Shown: in pieces, positions 1-8,727 of the stretch | How the letters are laid out: every line of letters begins with the position of its first letter | Position numbering within the stretch: the first letter of the stretch is position 1 | Assembly (NCBI GenBank): GCA_035476575.1 | Contig: DATILL010000156.1 | Coordinates: 1-64,000, forward strand | Direction: 5' to 3' | DNA length: 64,000 nucleotides | Origin: DATILL01 sp035476575 | Lineage (GTDB): Bacteria > Actinomycetota > Actinomycetes > Mycobacteriales > JACQDL01 | The notes under the pieces: model-generated | Database searches by the model: none | What the model saw: the letters and a program-made list of their open reading frames with translations, nothing else | What the model was told of the DNA's origin: nothing | Made by a program: the position numbers and the translations under genes

Positions 1-33
1 TTCGTCCTGAGCCAGGATCAAACTCTCCATCAC
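1..33 (-). rRNA. rrs: 16S ribosomal RNA, 5' end only
   Basis: On the minus strand the first bases read as the universal 16S start, with GAGTTTGATCCTGGCTCAGG matching the 27F primer region. Only about 33 nt lie in the window; the gene continues off the left edge. The exact mature 5' end is set by analogy to E. coli and is good to a few bases. Confidence 0.95.
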
Positions 34-109
34 AAACCAGGAAAGAAAACACCCAAAAAAGGGCGCGACCCCAACAAAAACACAAAACAAAACAAGCACT
101 AACAAACGA

Positions 110-135
110 CACACTGTTGAGTTCTCAAAGAACGG
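110..135 (-). other. Conserved actinobacterial rRNA leader motif
   Basis: The minus strand reads TTCTTTGAGAACTCAACAGT followed by GTG, a motif known from rRNA leaders of many actinobacteria and linked to antitermination or processing. It lies between the promoter at 183-211 and the 16S start. The A/C-rich stretch at 34-110 is the rest of the leader. Confidence 0.7.
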
Positions 136-182
136 ACAAGCCCCGATCGTGATCTTTCAACCGTCCTCGGGACAACCCCCAC

Positions 183-211
183 ACAGTACCGCAACCAGTT
201 GTCCGGGTCAA
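183..211 (-). promoter_or_regulatory. rRNA operon promoter (sigma-70 type)
   Basis: On the minus strand a TTGACC -35 box (206-211) is separated by exactly 17 bp from a TACTGT -10 box (183-188). Transcription would start near 175 and run through the conserved leader motif into 16S. The match to the housekeeping consensus is good; the start site is inferred. Confidence 0.7.
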
Positions 212-470
212 ACCTGGAGACAGCCTCGCGAGGCCACCATCAGACTGTGTCCGGCTGATCGCGTTCCGCACACCATCGGCCGAACCGGAGTCCGGTGACG
301 ATGGAAGGGGGATGTGGTCAGCTCCGCGGGATTGCGCCCGCACCGCCCACCAGCTTGAGCTTACCAGCTCCAAGAGCTGCTCTGCTCCGGCTCGACGAGC
401 ATGCCATCCTGGCGAAGGCAGCGTCAAATCCGCCCTACATATGGTCGCAAAACATCCTGAACCGGCATCT

Positions 471-1724
471 TCAACCGACCAGCCGGACCTGCTGGCGTTT
501 ACCCGCGGCGAGCACCACCCCGGCCACCTCAGCCCGCGGTACGTCGTACCGGCCGGCGGCGACCCGCTCACCGCCGAGCCGCACCCCGCCCTGGTCGAGC
601 AGCCGCCGCGCCGCGCTGGTCGACGGCGCGAAACCAACCTCGACCAGCAGGCCGGGCAGGTGCACCGGATCCGTGCTGTCTACCCGGTGCTCGGGCAGCT
701 CGTCCGGCGCCCGACCATCCCGGAACACCGCGTCGAAACGTTTCTCGGCGACGGTGCTGGCCTGCGCGCCGTGGTAGAGAGCGACGATCTCGCGGGCCAC
801 CGTGCGCTTGGCGACGTTCGCGGCTGGCCCTCCGGCACGCACCTGAGCCGCCAGCTCGGCGACCTGCGCGGGCCGCAGGTCGGTGCACAGCTCGGCGTAC
901 CGGGCGACCAGTGAGTCCGGGATCGACATGATCTTGCCGAACTGCTCGCCCGCCGGCTCGGTGATGGCGACATAGTTGTGCAGCGACTTGCTCATCTTCC
1001 GCACCCCGTCGGTGCCTTCGAGCAGTGGCATGGTCACCACTGTCTGCGGTGGCTGGCCGTGCGCCCGCTGCAGGTCGCGGCCGACAAGCAGGTTGTAGGT
1101 CTGGTCGGTGCCACCGGCCTCGATGTCGGCCTCGACCGCGACCGAGTCGTAGCCCTGCAGCAACGGGTACAGCAGCTCCACCAATGAGATCGGCTGCCGG
1201 GCCGCCCACCGCTTGGCGAAGTCGTCGCGCTCCATGAGCTGCGCGACTGTCAGGCTGGCCGACTCGCGGATCACATCGGCCATGGTCAGCCCGGCCAGCC
1301 ACTGGCTGTTGTGCCGGATCTCCACCTTGGCCGGGTCGAGGATGAGCATGAGCTGCTCGACGTAGGTCTCGGCGTTTCGGGCGGTGTCGGCCGCGGTGAG
1401 GAGCCTGCGGGTCTGGGACCGGCCTGATGGGTCGCCCACCATGCCGGTGAAGTCACCGACGATGAGCACCACCAGGTGCCCGAGGTCCTGGAACTGGCGG
1501 AGCTTGCGGAGCACCACCGCGTGGCCGAGGGTGAGCTCGCTGCCGGACGGGTCGATGCCCAGCTTCACCCGCAGCGGCCGGCCCTCCTTGTCGGCGGCCA
1601 GCAGCTTGTCGGCCAGGCCGCTGGCGGGCAGGATCTGCGCGGCCCCGGCGGCCAGTGCCTGGTATGCCGCGGCCAGGTGCGGCGGCAGGGTGCCGGACGG
1701 CGGGGTCGGCTGTTCATCGCTCAC
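471..1724 (-). CDS. tyrS: Tyrosyl-tRNA synthetase
   Basis: Class I aminoacyl-tRNA synthetase that charges tRNA-Tyr. The 417-residue protein has the HIGH-like LGHA near residues 66-69, the tyrosine-site stretch QGYDS, a GGTDQ motif, KMSKS at 243-247, and a C-terminal S4-type RNA-binding domain. The LGIDPSGSELTLGH region looks closer to the TyrZ than the classical TyrS subtype. The GTG start gives the N-terminus VSDEQPTPP; the reading frame stays open upstream but that part is non-homologous low-complexity sequence. It is the last gene of the long arg transcript unit, 35 nt after mpg, and sits next to the rRNA operon. Confidence 0.95.
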   Translation of the reverse strand: MSDEQPTPPSGTLPPHLAAAYQALAAGAAQILPASGLADKLLAADKEGRPLRVKLGIDPSGSELTLGHAVVLRKLRQFQDLGHLVVLIVGDFTGMVGDPSGRSQTRRLLTAADTARNAETYVEQLMLILDPAKVEIRHNSQWLAGLTMADVIRESASLTVAQLMERDDFAKRWAARQPISLVELLYPLLQGYDSVAVEADIEAGGTDQTYNLLVGRDLQRAHGQPPQTVVTMPLLEGTDGVRKMSKSLHNYVAITEPAGEQFGKIMSIPDSLVARYAELCTDLRPAQVAELAAQVRAGGPAANVAKRTVAREIVALYHGAQASTVAEKRFDAVFRDGRAPDELPEHRVDSTDPVHLPGLLVEVGFAPSTSAARRLLDQGGVRLGGERVAAGRYDVPRAEVAGVVLAAGKRQQVRLVG

Positions 1725-1759
1725 GCCGCAAGAGTCTGCCGAACGCGCCCCGCCGGCCG

Positions 1760-2368
1760 CTAACCGGCACCCGGACGGGGGCGAGCGCGGCGGGCCGCGG
1801 GCCGGTACCCGCTCACCGTCGGGTCCCCCGCCAGCCAGAACCGCCACGGCCGCTCGGCCGCGGCCACCACCCCCACCCGTGGTCCCCGGCGTACCGCTGA
1901 CTCCGGCACCGGCGGGCCGGCGACCACCCGGATCGCGGCGTCCGGCCCGCACAGGTCCGCCCCGCTGTCCACGCCGGACAGCCCGAGTACGGCGGCCAGC
2001 CGGGCCGGGCCGCGGGCGAGGTCGCGGTGCCGGGTGGCGGCCGGCCGGCGGGACCAGGCCAGCGGCTCGCCCGCCACCACCGCGCCGGCCCGGAGCAGCA
2101 CCGCGCCCGCGCCGCCGTCCCCGTCGCAGACCAGGTTCGCGCACCAGTGCATGCCGTAGACGAAGTACACGTACAGGTGACCGGGCGGGCCGAACATGAC
2201 GGCGGACCGCGGTGTAGGCCCACGGTAGGCGTGCGAGGCGGGGTCGGCCGTGCCGGCGTAGGCCTCCACCTCGGTGAGCCGGACCGCGACGCCGCGGGCC
2301 GTCACCACGCAGCCGAGCAGGTCCCGGGCCACCGGCAGCGGAGCCCGGGCGAAGAACGAGCGCGGCAA
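1760..2368 (-). CDS. mpg: DNA-3-methyladenine glycosylase (AAG/MPG family)
   Basis: Base-excision repair glycosylase of the AAG fold that removes alkylated purines. The sequence carries the family stretches LPRSFF, VEAYAG (active-site Glu), DPASHAYRGPTPRS, MFGPPGHLYVYFVYGMHWC and a terminal region with W.AGDP. About 200 residues is normal for bacterial MPG. No ATG or GTG precedes LPRSFF in frame: the candidates are a TTG at 2368 (used here) or a CTG at 2377 whose TGA overlaps the argH stop and which sits about 7 nt after GGAGG. Translation is probably coupled to argH. Confidence 0.88.
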   Translation of the reverse strand: MPRSFFARAPLPVARDLLGCVVTARGVAVRLTEVEAYAGTADPASHAYRGPTPRSAVMFGPPGHLYVYFVYGMHWCANLVCDGDGGAGAVLLRAGAVVAGEPLAWSRRPAATRHRDLARGPARLAAVLGLSGVDSGADLCGPDAAIRVVAGPPVPESAVRRGPRVGVVAAAERPWRFWLAGDPTVSGYRPAARRARPRPGAG

Positions 2369-2373
2369 CGCGG

Positions 2374-3825
2374 TCAGCCCGCCTCCTCCGTCATGGGCCG
2401 AGCCTGCCCGGCGAACGCCCAGCCGGCGTGCGCGTGCGCCAGCTCGGCCAGCGCGGCGAGCTGCTCGGCGACCCGCTCCGGCGCCGTGCCACCGTAGGAC
2501 GACCGGGATCGCAGCGCACCCGACACCGACAGCACCGAGCGGACCTCGGGGGTGAGCCGGCCGTCCACCCGCGCCAGCTCGTCGTCCGGCACGTCGCCCA
2601 GCTCGCAGCCGCGCTCCTCGCAGTACCGCACGAGCGCGCCGGAGATCTCGTGCGCGTCCCGGAACGGGACACCCTGCCGCACCAGCCACTCCGCCACGTC
2701 GGTGGCCAGCGCGAAGCCGCTCGGTGCGCTGGCCGCGATCCGGTCGGCGTCGACTGTGAGGGTGGCGATCATGCCACTCATCGCCGGCAGCAGCACCAGG
2801 AGCTGCTCCACGGTGTCGAAGACCGGTTCCTTGTCCTCCTGCAGATCCCGGTCGTAGGCCAGTGGCAGGCCCTTCAACGTCGTGAGCAGGCCGGTCAGGT
2901 TGCCGACAAACCGGCCGGACTTTCCCCGGGCCAGCTCGGCGATGTCCGGGTTCTTCTTCTGCGGCATGATCGAGCTGCCGGTGGAGTACCCGTCGTCCAG
3001 CCGGATCCAGCCGAACTCGGTGGTCGCCCAGAGGCAGATCTCCTCGCCGATCCGGGACAGGTGCACCCCCAGCAGCGCGGCCACGAAGAGGAACTCGGCC
3101 GCGAAGTCCCGGTCCGACACCGCGTCGATGGAGTTGGCCGCGGCCGTGGCGAAGCCCAGCTCGGCGGCGACCGCCTGCGGGTCCAGCGGCAGCGACGAGC
3201 CAGCCAGCGCCCCGGCGCCGAGCGGGCTCACCGCGGCCCGCTTGTCCCAGTCGACGAACCTGTCCACGTCGCGGGCCAGCGCCTGCCCGTGCGCCAGCAG
3301 GTGGTGCGCGAACAGCACCGGCTGGGCGTGCTGCAGGTGGGTGAGGCCGGGCGCCGGCACGCCGCCGTACCGCTCCGCCTGGGCCACCAGCGCGGTCTCC
3401 AGCTCGGCTACCACGGCCACGATCCGGCGGACGTGGTCCCGCAGGTAGAGCCGCAGGTCGGTGGCCACCTGGTCGTTACGGCTGCGGCCGGCGCGCAGCT
3501 TGCCGCCGAGCGCGCCGAGGCGTTCCAGCAGGCCGCGCTCGAGGGCGGTGTGCACGTCCTCGTCCTCGACGGTGGGGCGGAACTCGCCGGTCCGGACGGC
3601 GTTCTCAAGGTCGGCGAGGGCGGCCAGCAGGCGGCCCAGCTCGGAGTCGTCGAGGAGCCCGGCGCGGTGCAGCACCCGGGCGTGCGCCCGCGAGGCGACC
3701 AGGTCGTACGGCGCCAGCCGCCAGTCGAAGTGCACCGACACGGACAGCCGGGCCAGCGCCTCGGAGGGACCGCTGCCGAACCGGCCGCCCCACAGCCGGG
3801 TCGTGGGTTTCCCGGGTTCCGTCAC
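2374..3825 (-). CDS. argH: Argininosuccinate lyase
   Basis: Last step of arginine synthesis: cleaves argininosuccinate to arginine and fumarate. The 483-residue fumarase/aspartase-superfamily protein shows the substrate-binding SRNDQV near 116-121, THLQHAQP with catalytic His162, and the signature GSSIMPQKKNPD at 283-294. The GTG start overlaps the argG stop by 4 nt (GTGA), so the two are translationally coupled. Confidence 0.97.
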   Translation of the reverse strand: MTEPGKPTTRLWGGRFGSGPSEALARLSVSVHFDWRLAPYDLVASRAHARVLHRAGLLDDSELGRLLAALADLENAVRTGEFRPTVEDEDVHTALERGLLERLGALGGKLRAGRSRNDQVATDLRLYLRDHVRRIVAVVAELETALVAQAERYGGVPAPGLTHLQHAQPVLFAHHLLAHGQALARDVDRFVDWDKRAAVSPLGAGALAGSSLPLDPQAVAAELGFATAAANSIDAVSDRDFAAEFLFVAALLGVHLSRIGEEICLWATTEFGWIRLDDGYSTGSSIMPQKKNPDIAELARGKSGRFVGNLTGLLTTLKGLPLAYDRDLQEDKEPVFDTVEQLLVLLPAMSGMIATLTVDADRIAASAPSGFALATDVAEWLVRQGVPFRDAHEISGALVRYCEERGCELGDVPDDELARVDGRLTPEVRSVLSVSGALRSRSSYGGTAPERVAEQLAALAELAHAHAGWAFAGQARPMTEEAG

Positions 3826-5051
3826 GCCCCCAGCTCTCCATCGCAGGCGCTGCCGGCCAGCCGCTGGTCCCGCCGTGCCGCGATCTTGCTGGGCAGCCCC
3901 CACAGCTCGACGAAACCCCTGGCGAGCCCCTGGTCGAAGGTGTCGCCGACGTCGTAGGTGGCCAGGTTGTAGTCGTAGAGCGACCGCTCGCTGTGCCGGC
4001 CGGTGACCACGGCACGACCGCCGTGCAGGGTCAGCCGGACGTCGCCGGTCACGTGCGCCTGAGTCTCCGCGACGAAGGCGTCGAGCGCGCGCCGCAGCGG
4101 GGAGAACCACAGGCCGTCGTAGACCAGCTCGCTCCAGCGCTGCTCGACCTGCCGCTTGAACCGGGCCAGGTCGCGCTCGACGGTGACGCTCTCCAGCTCG
4201 CTGTGCGCGGCGATCAGCGTGAGCGCGCCGGGCGCCTCGTAGATCTCCCGGCTCTTGATGCCGACCAGCCGGTCCTCGACCATGTCCAGCCGGCCGACGC
4301 CCTGGTCGCCGGCCCGCCGGTTCAGCGTCTCGATCGCCTGCCGGACGGTCACCCGCACGCCGTCGACGGCCACCGGGACGCCCTGGTCGAAGGTGATCAC
4401 CACCTCGTCCGGTTCGCGCGGCAACGCCGGGTCGGCCGTGTAGGAGTAGACGTCCTCGACCGGCGGCTGCCAGATGTCCTCCAGGAAGCCGGTCTCGACC
4501 GCGCGGCCCCACAGGTTCTGGTCGATGGAGTACGGCGACCGCTTCGACACGTCGATCGGCAGGCCTCGCTCCTCGGCGTAGGCGATCGCCTTGTCCCTGG
4601 TCCAGGCGAAGTCCCGGACCGGCGCGAGCACCGTCAGCTCGGGCGCCAGCGCGCCGATGCCCACCTCGAACCGCACCTGGTCGTTGCCCTTGCCGGTACA
4701 GCCGTGCGCGACGGTGCCGGCGCCGTGGTAGCGCGCGGCGTCCACCAGGTGCCTGGCAATGGTCGGCCGGGACAGCGCGGAGACCAGCGGGTAGCGGTCC
4801 ATGTAGAGCGCGTTGGCCTGCAGCGCCGGCAGGCAGTACCGCTCGGCGAACTCGTCCCGCAGGTCCAGCACCACGGACTCCACCGCGCCGCAGCCGAGGG
4901 CGCGCTCCCGGACGGTGTCCAAGTTCTCACCGCCCTGGCCGACGTCGGCGGCCACCGCGATCACCTCCGCGCCGGTCTCCTCGGCGATCCAGCCGATGGC
5001 AACGGACGTGTCGAGCCCGCCGGAGTAGGCCAGCACCACCCGCTCGGTCAT
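3822..5051 (-). CDS. argG: Argininosuccinate synthase
   Basis: ATP-dependent condensation of citrulline and aspartate. The 409-residue protein starts MTERVVLAYSGGLDTS, the adenine-nucleotide alpha-hydrolase P-loop at residues 8-16. The family stretches HGCTGKGNDQVRFE and SPYSIDQNLWGRA follow. The ATG overlaps the argR stop (ATGA). Length is normal. Confidence 0.97.
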   Translation of the reverse strand: MTERVVLAYSGGLDTSVAIGWIAEETGAEVIAVAADVGQGGENLDTVRERALGCGAVESVVLDLRDEFAERYCLPALQANALYMDRYPLVSALSRPTIARHLVDAARYHGAGTVAHGCTGKGNDQVRFEVGIGALAPELTVLAPVRDFAWTRDKAIAYAEERGLPIDVSKRSPYSIDQNLWGRAVETGFLEDIWQPPVEDVYSYTADPALPREPDEVVITFDQGVPVAVDGVRVTVRQAIETLNRRAGDQGVGRLDMVEDRLVGIKSREIYEAPGALTLIAAHSELESVTVERDLARFKRQVEQRWSELVYDGLWFSPLRRALDAFVAETQAHVTGDVRLTLHGGRAVVTGRHSERSLYDYNLATYDVGDTFDQGLARGFVELWGLPSKIAARRDQRLAGSACDGELGA

Positions 5052-5632
5052 GGTTGCTCCTCGTTGTCGTTGGGACTGTGTCCGTGGGTGCCGCTGTGTC
5101 CGTGGGTGCCGCTGCGGTGGGGACCGTCGGTGGGGCCGTCGCCGTTGAGGCCTTCGGACATGCGGCGCAGCCGGCCGGCGAGGGTGGCCCCGCCGGCCGG
5201 GTCGCGGGCCACCACGAGCACGGTGTCGTCGCCGGCGATGGTGCCGATCACCTCGGGCAGGCCGGACCGGTCCAGCGCGGATGCGAGGAGGTGCGCGCCG
5301 CCGGGCGGGGTGCGCAGCACGGCGAGGTTGGCGCTGGCCTCGGTGGCCACCAGCAGCTCGGCGAGCAGCCGGGCCAGCCGGGCCGGTACGGCGTCCAGCG
5401 GCGCCCGGACCGGTGGGGGGCTGCCGTCCTCCGGCACGACGTACGCCGAGCCCCCGCCGTCCGGGCCGCGCAGCTTGACCGCGCCGAGCTCTTCCAGGTC
5501 CCGGGACAGGGTGGCCTGGGTGACCGAGACCCCCTCCGCGGCGAGCAGCCGGGCCAGCTCGGTCTGGGACCGGATCGGCTGGCGGCCGACCAGCGCCACG
5601 ATCCGCGCGTGCCGGGCCGCCTTGGTGATCAT
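5048..5632 (-). CDS. argR: Arginine repressor ArgR
   Basis: Arginine-responsive transcriptional repressor. The 194-residue protein has an N-terminal winged helix-turn-helix (IRSQTELARLLAAEGVSVTQ, then ATLSRDLEELGAVK) and a C-terminal arginine-binding oligomerization domain (ATEASANLAVLRTPPGGA, IGTIAGDDTVLV). It lies inside the operon it should control, between argF and argG with 4-nt overlaps at both ends. Odd feature: after the last helix (LAGRLRRMSEGL) it carries a tail of about 35 residues rich in His, Gly and Thr with a doubled SGTHGH unit, created by a perfect 18-bp tandem duplication at 5076-5111. ArgR proteins normally end close to that helix. Confidence 0.95.
   Translation of the reverse strand: MITKAARHARIVALVGRQPIRSQTELARLLAAEGVSVTQATLSRDLEELGAVKLRGPDGGGSAYVVPEDGSPPPVRAPLDAVPARLARLLAELLVATEASANLAVLRTPPGGAHLLASALDRSGLPEVIGTIAGDDTVLVVARDPAGGATLAGRLRRMSEGLNGDGPTDGPHRSGTHGHSGTHGHSPNDNEEQP
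5076..5111. repeat. Perfect 18-bp tandem duplication in the argR 3' end
   Basis: The unit CTGTGTCCGTGGGTGCCG occurs twice back to back (5076-5093 and 5094-5111). It is in frame and doubles a six-residue GTHGHS-type unit of the ArgR tail. Confidence 0.9.
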
Positions 5633-6552
5633 GCCCGCTCCAGCAGCCAGACCAGCAGCGCCTTCTGGGCGTGCAGCCGGTTCTCCGCCTGGTCCCAGAC
5701 CGCGCTGTGCGGACCGTCCAGCACAGCCGGGGAGATCTCCTTGCCGCGGTACGCCGGCAGGCAGTGCAGCACGATCGCGTCCGGCCGGGCGAGCCCGACC
5801 AGCGCCTCGTCCAGCGCGTACGGGCGGAACGGCGCCTCCCGGTCGGCCCGCTCGGCCTCTTGGCCCATCGACACCCAGGTGTCGGTGGCCAGCACGTCGG
5901 CGCCGTCCACAGCCTCCTTCGGGTCGGTGGTCGCCTGCACCGACCCGCCCGTCTCGGCCGCGAGGGCCCGGGCCCTGTCCACAATGGAGGGGTCGGGCTG
6001 GTACGCCGGCGGGGCGGCGACCCGCACGTGCAGGCCGGCCAGCGCGCCGCCGAGCAGGTAGGAGTGCGCCATGTTGTTGGCGCCGTCGCCGAGGTAGGTC
6101 AGGGTCCGCCCGGCCAGCCCGCCGGTCCGCTCCGCCACGGTCTGCAGGTCGGCCAGCACCTGGCATGGGTGGAAGCTGTCGGTCAGCGCGTTGACGACCG
6201 GCACCCGGCTGGCCGCTGCCAGCGCCTCGATCCGGTCCTGGCCGAAGGTCCGCCAGACGATCGCGGCGCACTGCCGGTCCAGCACCCGGGCGGTGTCCTC
6301 GGCCGGCTCGCCGCGGCCGAGCTGGGTGGCCCGCGCGTCGATCACCAGCGGGTAGCCGCCGAGCTCGGCGATGCCGACGGAGAAGGACACCCGGGTACGG
6401 GTGGACGGCTTGTCGAAGATGACCGCGACCGCCCGTGGCCCGGCCAGTGGCCGGGCGGCGTACCGGTCGGTCTTCAGCCGGGCGGCGAGGGCCAGGATCT
6501 CGGCCTGCTCCGCGGGCGTGATGTCGTCGTCGCGCAGGAGGTGGCGGACCAT
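5629..6552 (-). CDS. argF: Ornithine carbamoyltransferase
   Basis: Makes citrulline from ornithine and carbamoyl phosphate. The 307-residue protein shows the carbamoyl-phosphate loop STRTR at 50-54, DSFHPCQ at 125-131, and the ornithine-site HCLP at 263-266. The start lies one base after the argD stop, and the stop overlaps argR by 4 nt. Transcribed with the arg operon. Confidence 0.97.
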   Translation of the reverse strand: MVRHLLRDDDITPAEQAEILALAARLKTDRYAARPLAGPRAVAVIFDKPSTRTRVSFSVGIAELGGYPLVIDARATQLGRGEPAEDTARVLDRQCAAIVWRTFGQDRIEALAAASRVPVVNALTDSFHPCQVLADLQTVAERTGGLAGRTLTYLGDGANNMAHSYLLGGALAGLHVRVAAPPAYQPDPSIVDRARALAAETGGSVQATTDPKEAVDGADVLATDTWVSMGQEAERADREAPFRPYALDEALVGLARPDAIVLHCLPAYRGKEISPAVLDGPHSAVWDQAENRLHAQKALLVWLLERA

Positions 6553-6553
6553 G

Positions 6554-7837
6554 TCAGCGGTCCTCCCAGGCTGTGGCCAGCGCGGCGCCAAGCGCGGTGA
6601 CCGCGACGTCCACCTCGTCCGGACCGATGACCAGCGCCGGGACGAGCCGCAGCACACCCGGCTGTACGGCGTTGACCAGCAGGCCGCCGTCCCTGGCCGC
6701 GGCCTCGACCCGGCCGGCCACCGGCTCGGCGAGGACGACCCCCCGCCACAGCCCGACCCCGCGGACCCGGGCCGGCCGGTCGGCCAGCAGCGGGCTGTCG
6801 AGCGCCGCGACCCCGGCGGCCAGCCGCTCCCCCATCGCCCGCGCGTGCGCCCGCAGGCCATCGGCCTCGATAGTGTCCAGCACGGCCAGCGCGGCGGCGC
6901 AGGAGATCGGGTTGCCGCCGAAGGTCGACCCGTGGTCGCCCGGCCGGAGCGCGGCAGCCGCCGGGCCGACGGCGACACACGCGCCGATCGGCAGCCCACC
7001 GCCCAGGCCCTTGGCCAGGGTGACCACGTCGGCCCGGACGCCCGGCGCCAGCGCCTGGTGGCTGAACCACTCGCCGGTGCGGCCCATCGCCCCCTGGATC
7101 TCATCCAGCACGAACAGCGCGCCGGTCCCGTCGCAGGCCGCCCGGGCGGCTTCGAGGTAGCCCGCCGGGGCCGGGATGACGCCATTCTCCCCCTGCACCG
7201 GCTCCAGGAACACCGCGGCGGTGTCGGCGGTGACGGCCTCGGCCAGCGCGGCGGCGTCGCCGTACGGCACGAACACGACGTCCGGCAGCAGCGGCGTGAA
7301 CGGCGCTCGCTTGGCCGGCTGGCCGGTCAGCGAGAGCGCGCCGAGGGTACGGCCGTGGAACCCGCCTGCCGCGGCGACAATCCTGGTCCGGCCGGCGCCG
7401 GATCCGCTACCGCCGGCGCCGGGCGCGCTGCCGTCGCCGTACCAGTACCGGCGGACGATCTTCAGTGCGGCTTCGATCGCCTCCGCGCCGGAGTTGCACA
7501 GGAACACCCGGGCGCCCCCGCCGAGCAGGTCGCGCAGCCGCTCGCCGAGGGTGATCGCGGGCAGGTTGAGCATCAGGTTGGAGGTGTGGCTCAGGGTCGC
7601 GACCTGGCGGGTCACCGCCTCGACCACCGCCGGGTGGGCGTGCCCGAGCACGCTGACCGCGATCCCGGCGACGCAGTCGAGGTACTCCCGCCCGTCGGCG
7701 TCCCACACCCGCACCCCCGCGCCCCGGACGAGCGCCAGCGGCGGCGTGCCGTAGCTGGCCATGAACGCGGCCTCGTAACGGGACCTGAGGTCGGCGTTGC
7801 GCTCGGTGCGGGTGCGCAGCTCGGCGTTGCGTGTCAT
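6554..7837 (-). CDS. argD: Acetylornithine aminotransferase
   Basis: PLP-dependent class III aminotransferase converting N-acetylglutamate semialdehyde to N-acetylornithine. The 427-residue protein has NSGAEA at 115-120, GGFHGRT, LEPVQGE, LDEIQ, and the Schiff-base lysine in TLAKGLGGG near 276. Two unusual details: the N-terminus repeats an RNAEL/RNADL unit, and a Gly/Ser-rich stretch of about 15 residues near 134-149 looks like a flexible insert. It overlaps argB by 4 nt (ATGA). Confidence 0.95.
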   Translation of the reverse strand: MTRNAELRTRTERNADLRSRYEAAFMASYGTPPLALVRGAGVRVWDADGREYLDCVAGIAVSVLGHAHPAVVEAVTRQVATLSHTSNLMLNLPAITLGERLRDLLGGGARVFLCNSGAEAIEAALKIVRRYWYGDGSAPGAGGSGSGAGRTRIVAAAGGFHGRTLGALSLTGQPAKRAPFTPLLPDVVFVPYGDAAALAEAVTADTAAVFLEPVQGENGVIPAPAGYLEAARAACDGTGALFVLDEIQGAMGRTGEWFSHQALAPGVRADVVTLAKGLGGGLPIGACVAVGPAAAALRPGDHGSTFGGNPISCAAALAVLDTIEADGLRAHARAMGERLAAGVAALDSPLLADRPARVRGVGLWRGVVLAEPVAGRVEAAARDGGLLVNAVQPGVLRLVPALVIGPDEVDVAVTALGAALATAWEDR

Positions 7838-8727
7838 GCCGGCACCACCATCGTCCCGATCCCTTCCGTCGTGAAGACCTCCAGCAGCAGCGCGTGTGGC
7901 ACCCGGCCGTCCAGCACGTGCGCCCGGGGCACCCCGCCGCGCACCGCGCGCAGGCACGCCTCCATCTTCGGCGCCATGCCGGCGGACAGCTCGGGCAGCA
8001 GCCGGCTCAGGTCCGCGGCGGAGATCTCGCTGATCACCTCCGTGCTGGCCGGCCAGTCGGCGTACAGGCCGTCGACGTCGGTGAGCAGCACCAGCTTCTC
8101 CGCGCCCAGCGCAGCAGCCAGCGCGGCGGCGGCCGAGTCGGCGTTGACGTTGTAGCTGTTGCCGTCCGCGCCGCGCGCCACCGTGGCCACCACCGGAATC
8201 CGGCCGTCGGCGAGCAGGCTGGTCACCGTGCCGGGATCCACCGCGGACACCTCCCCGACCAGGCCGAGGTCGACCTCCTCGCCGGCCACGGAGACGGTGC
8301 GCCGCTCGGCGGTCAGCAGCCCGCCGTCCTCGCCGGACAGCCCCACCGCGAACGGCCCGTGGTCGTTGACCATCCGGACGACCTGCTGGTTGACCTGGCC
8401 GACCAGCACCATCCGGACGACCTCCATCACCTCCGGCGTGGTCACCCGCAGCCCGCCCCGGAACTCCGTCGCGATGCCGAGCCGGTCCAGCGTGGCGCTG
8501 ATCTGCGGGCCACCGCCGTGCACCACGACCGGCTTCAGCCCGGCGTAGCGGAGGAACACGATGTCCTGGGCGAAGGCCCGCCGCAGCGGCTCGTCGGTCA
8601 TCACGTGGCCGCCGTACTTCACGACGGCGATCGCGCCGTGGAACCGGGCCAGCCACGGCAGCGCGTCGACCAGCGTGGCCGCCTTGGCCAGCGCGAGGTG
8701 CTGCTCCCGGGTCGGTGTGACGCTCAT
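7834..8727 (-). CDS. argB: Acetylglutamate kinase
   Basis: Second enzyme of ornithine synthesis, phosphorylating N-acetylglutamate; in actinobacteria usually the arginine-feedback-inhibited step. The 297-residue amino-acid-kinase-fold protein has VKYGGH at 36-41, VVHGGGPQI around 68-76, and the NVNAD stretch typical of the family near the C-terminal third. The ATG overlaps the argJ stop by 4 nt. Confidence 0.96.
   Translation of the reverse strand: MSVTPTREQHLALAKAATLVDALPWLARFHGAIAVVKYGGHVMTDEPLRRAFAQDIVFLRYAGLKPVVVHGGGPQISATLDRLGIATEFRGGLRVTTPEVMEVVRMVLVGQVNQQVVRMVNDHGPFAVGLSGEDGGLLTAERRTVSVAGEEVDLGLVGEVSAVDPGTVTSLLADGRIPVVATVARGADGNSYNVNADSAAAALAAALGAEKLVLLTDVDGLYADWPASTEVISEISAADLSRLLPELSAGMAPKMEACLRAVRGGVPRAHVLDGRVPHALLLEVFTTEGIGTMVVPA

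Noticed and set aside
34..110. Terminator in the rRNA leader (GGGTCGCGCCC followed by T-run on the minus strand)
   Set aside because: The stem would be only about three base pairs, and it lies between the promoter and 16S, where termination would be harmful.
2428..6194. Long plus-strand open frames opposite argH, argG, argR and argF
   Set aside because: Same antisense effect; no homologous segments, and the minus-strand genes are certain.
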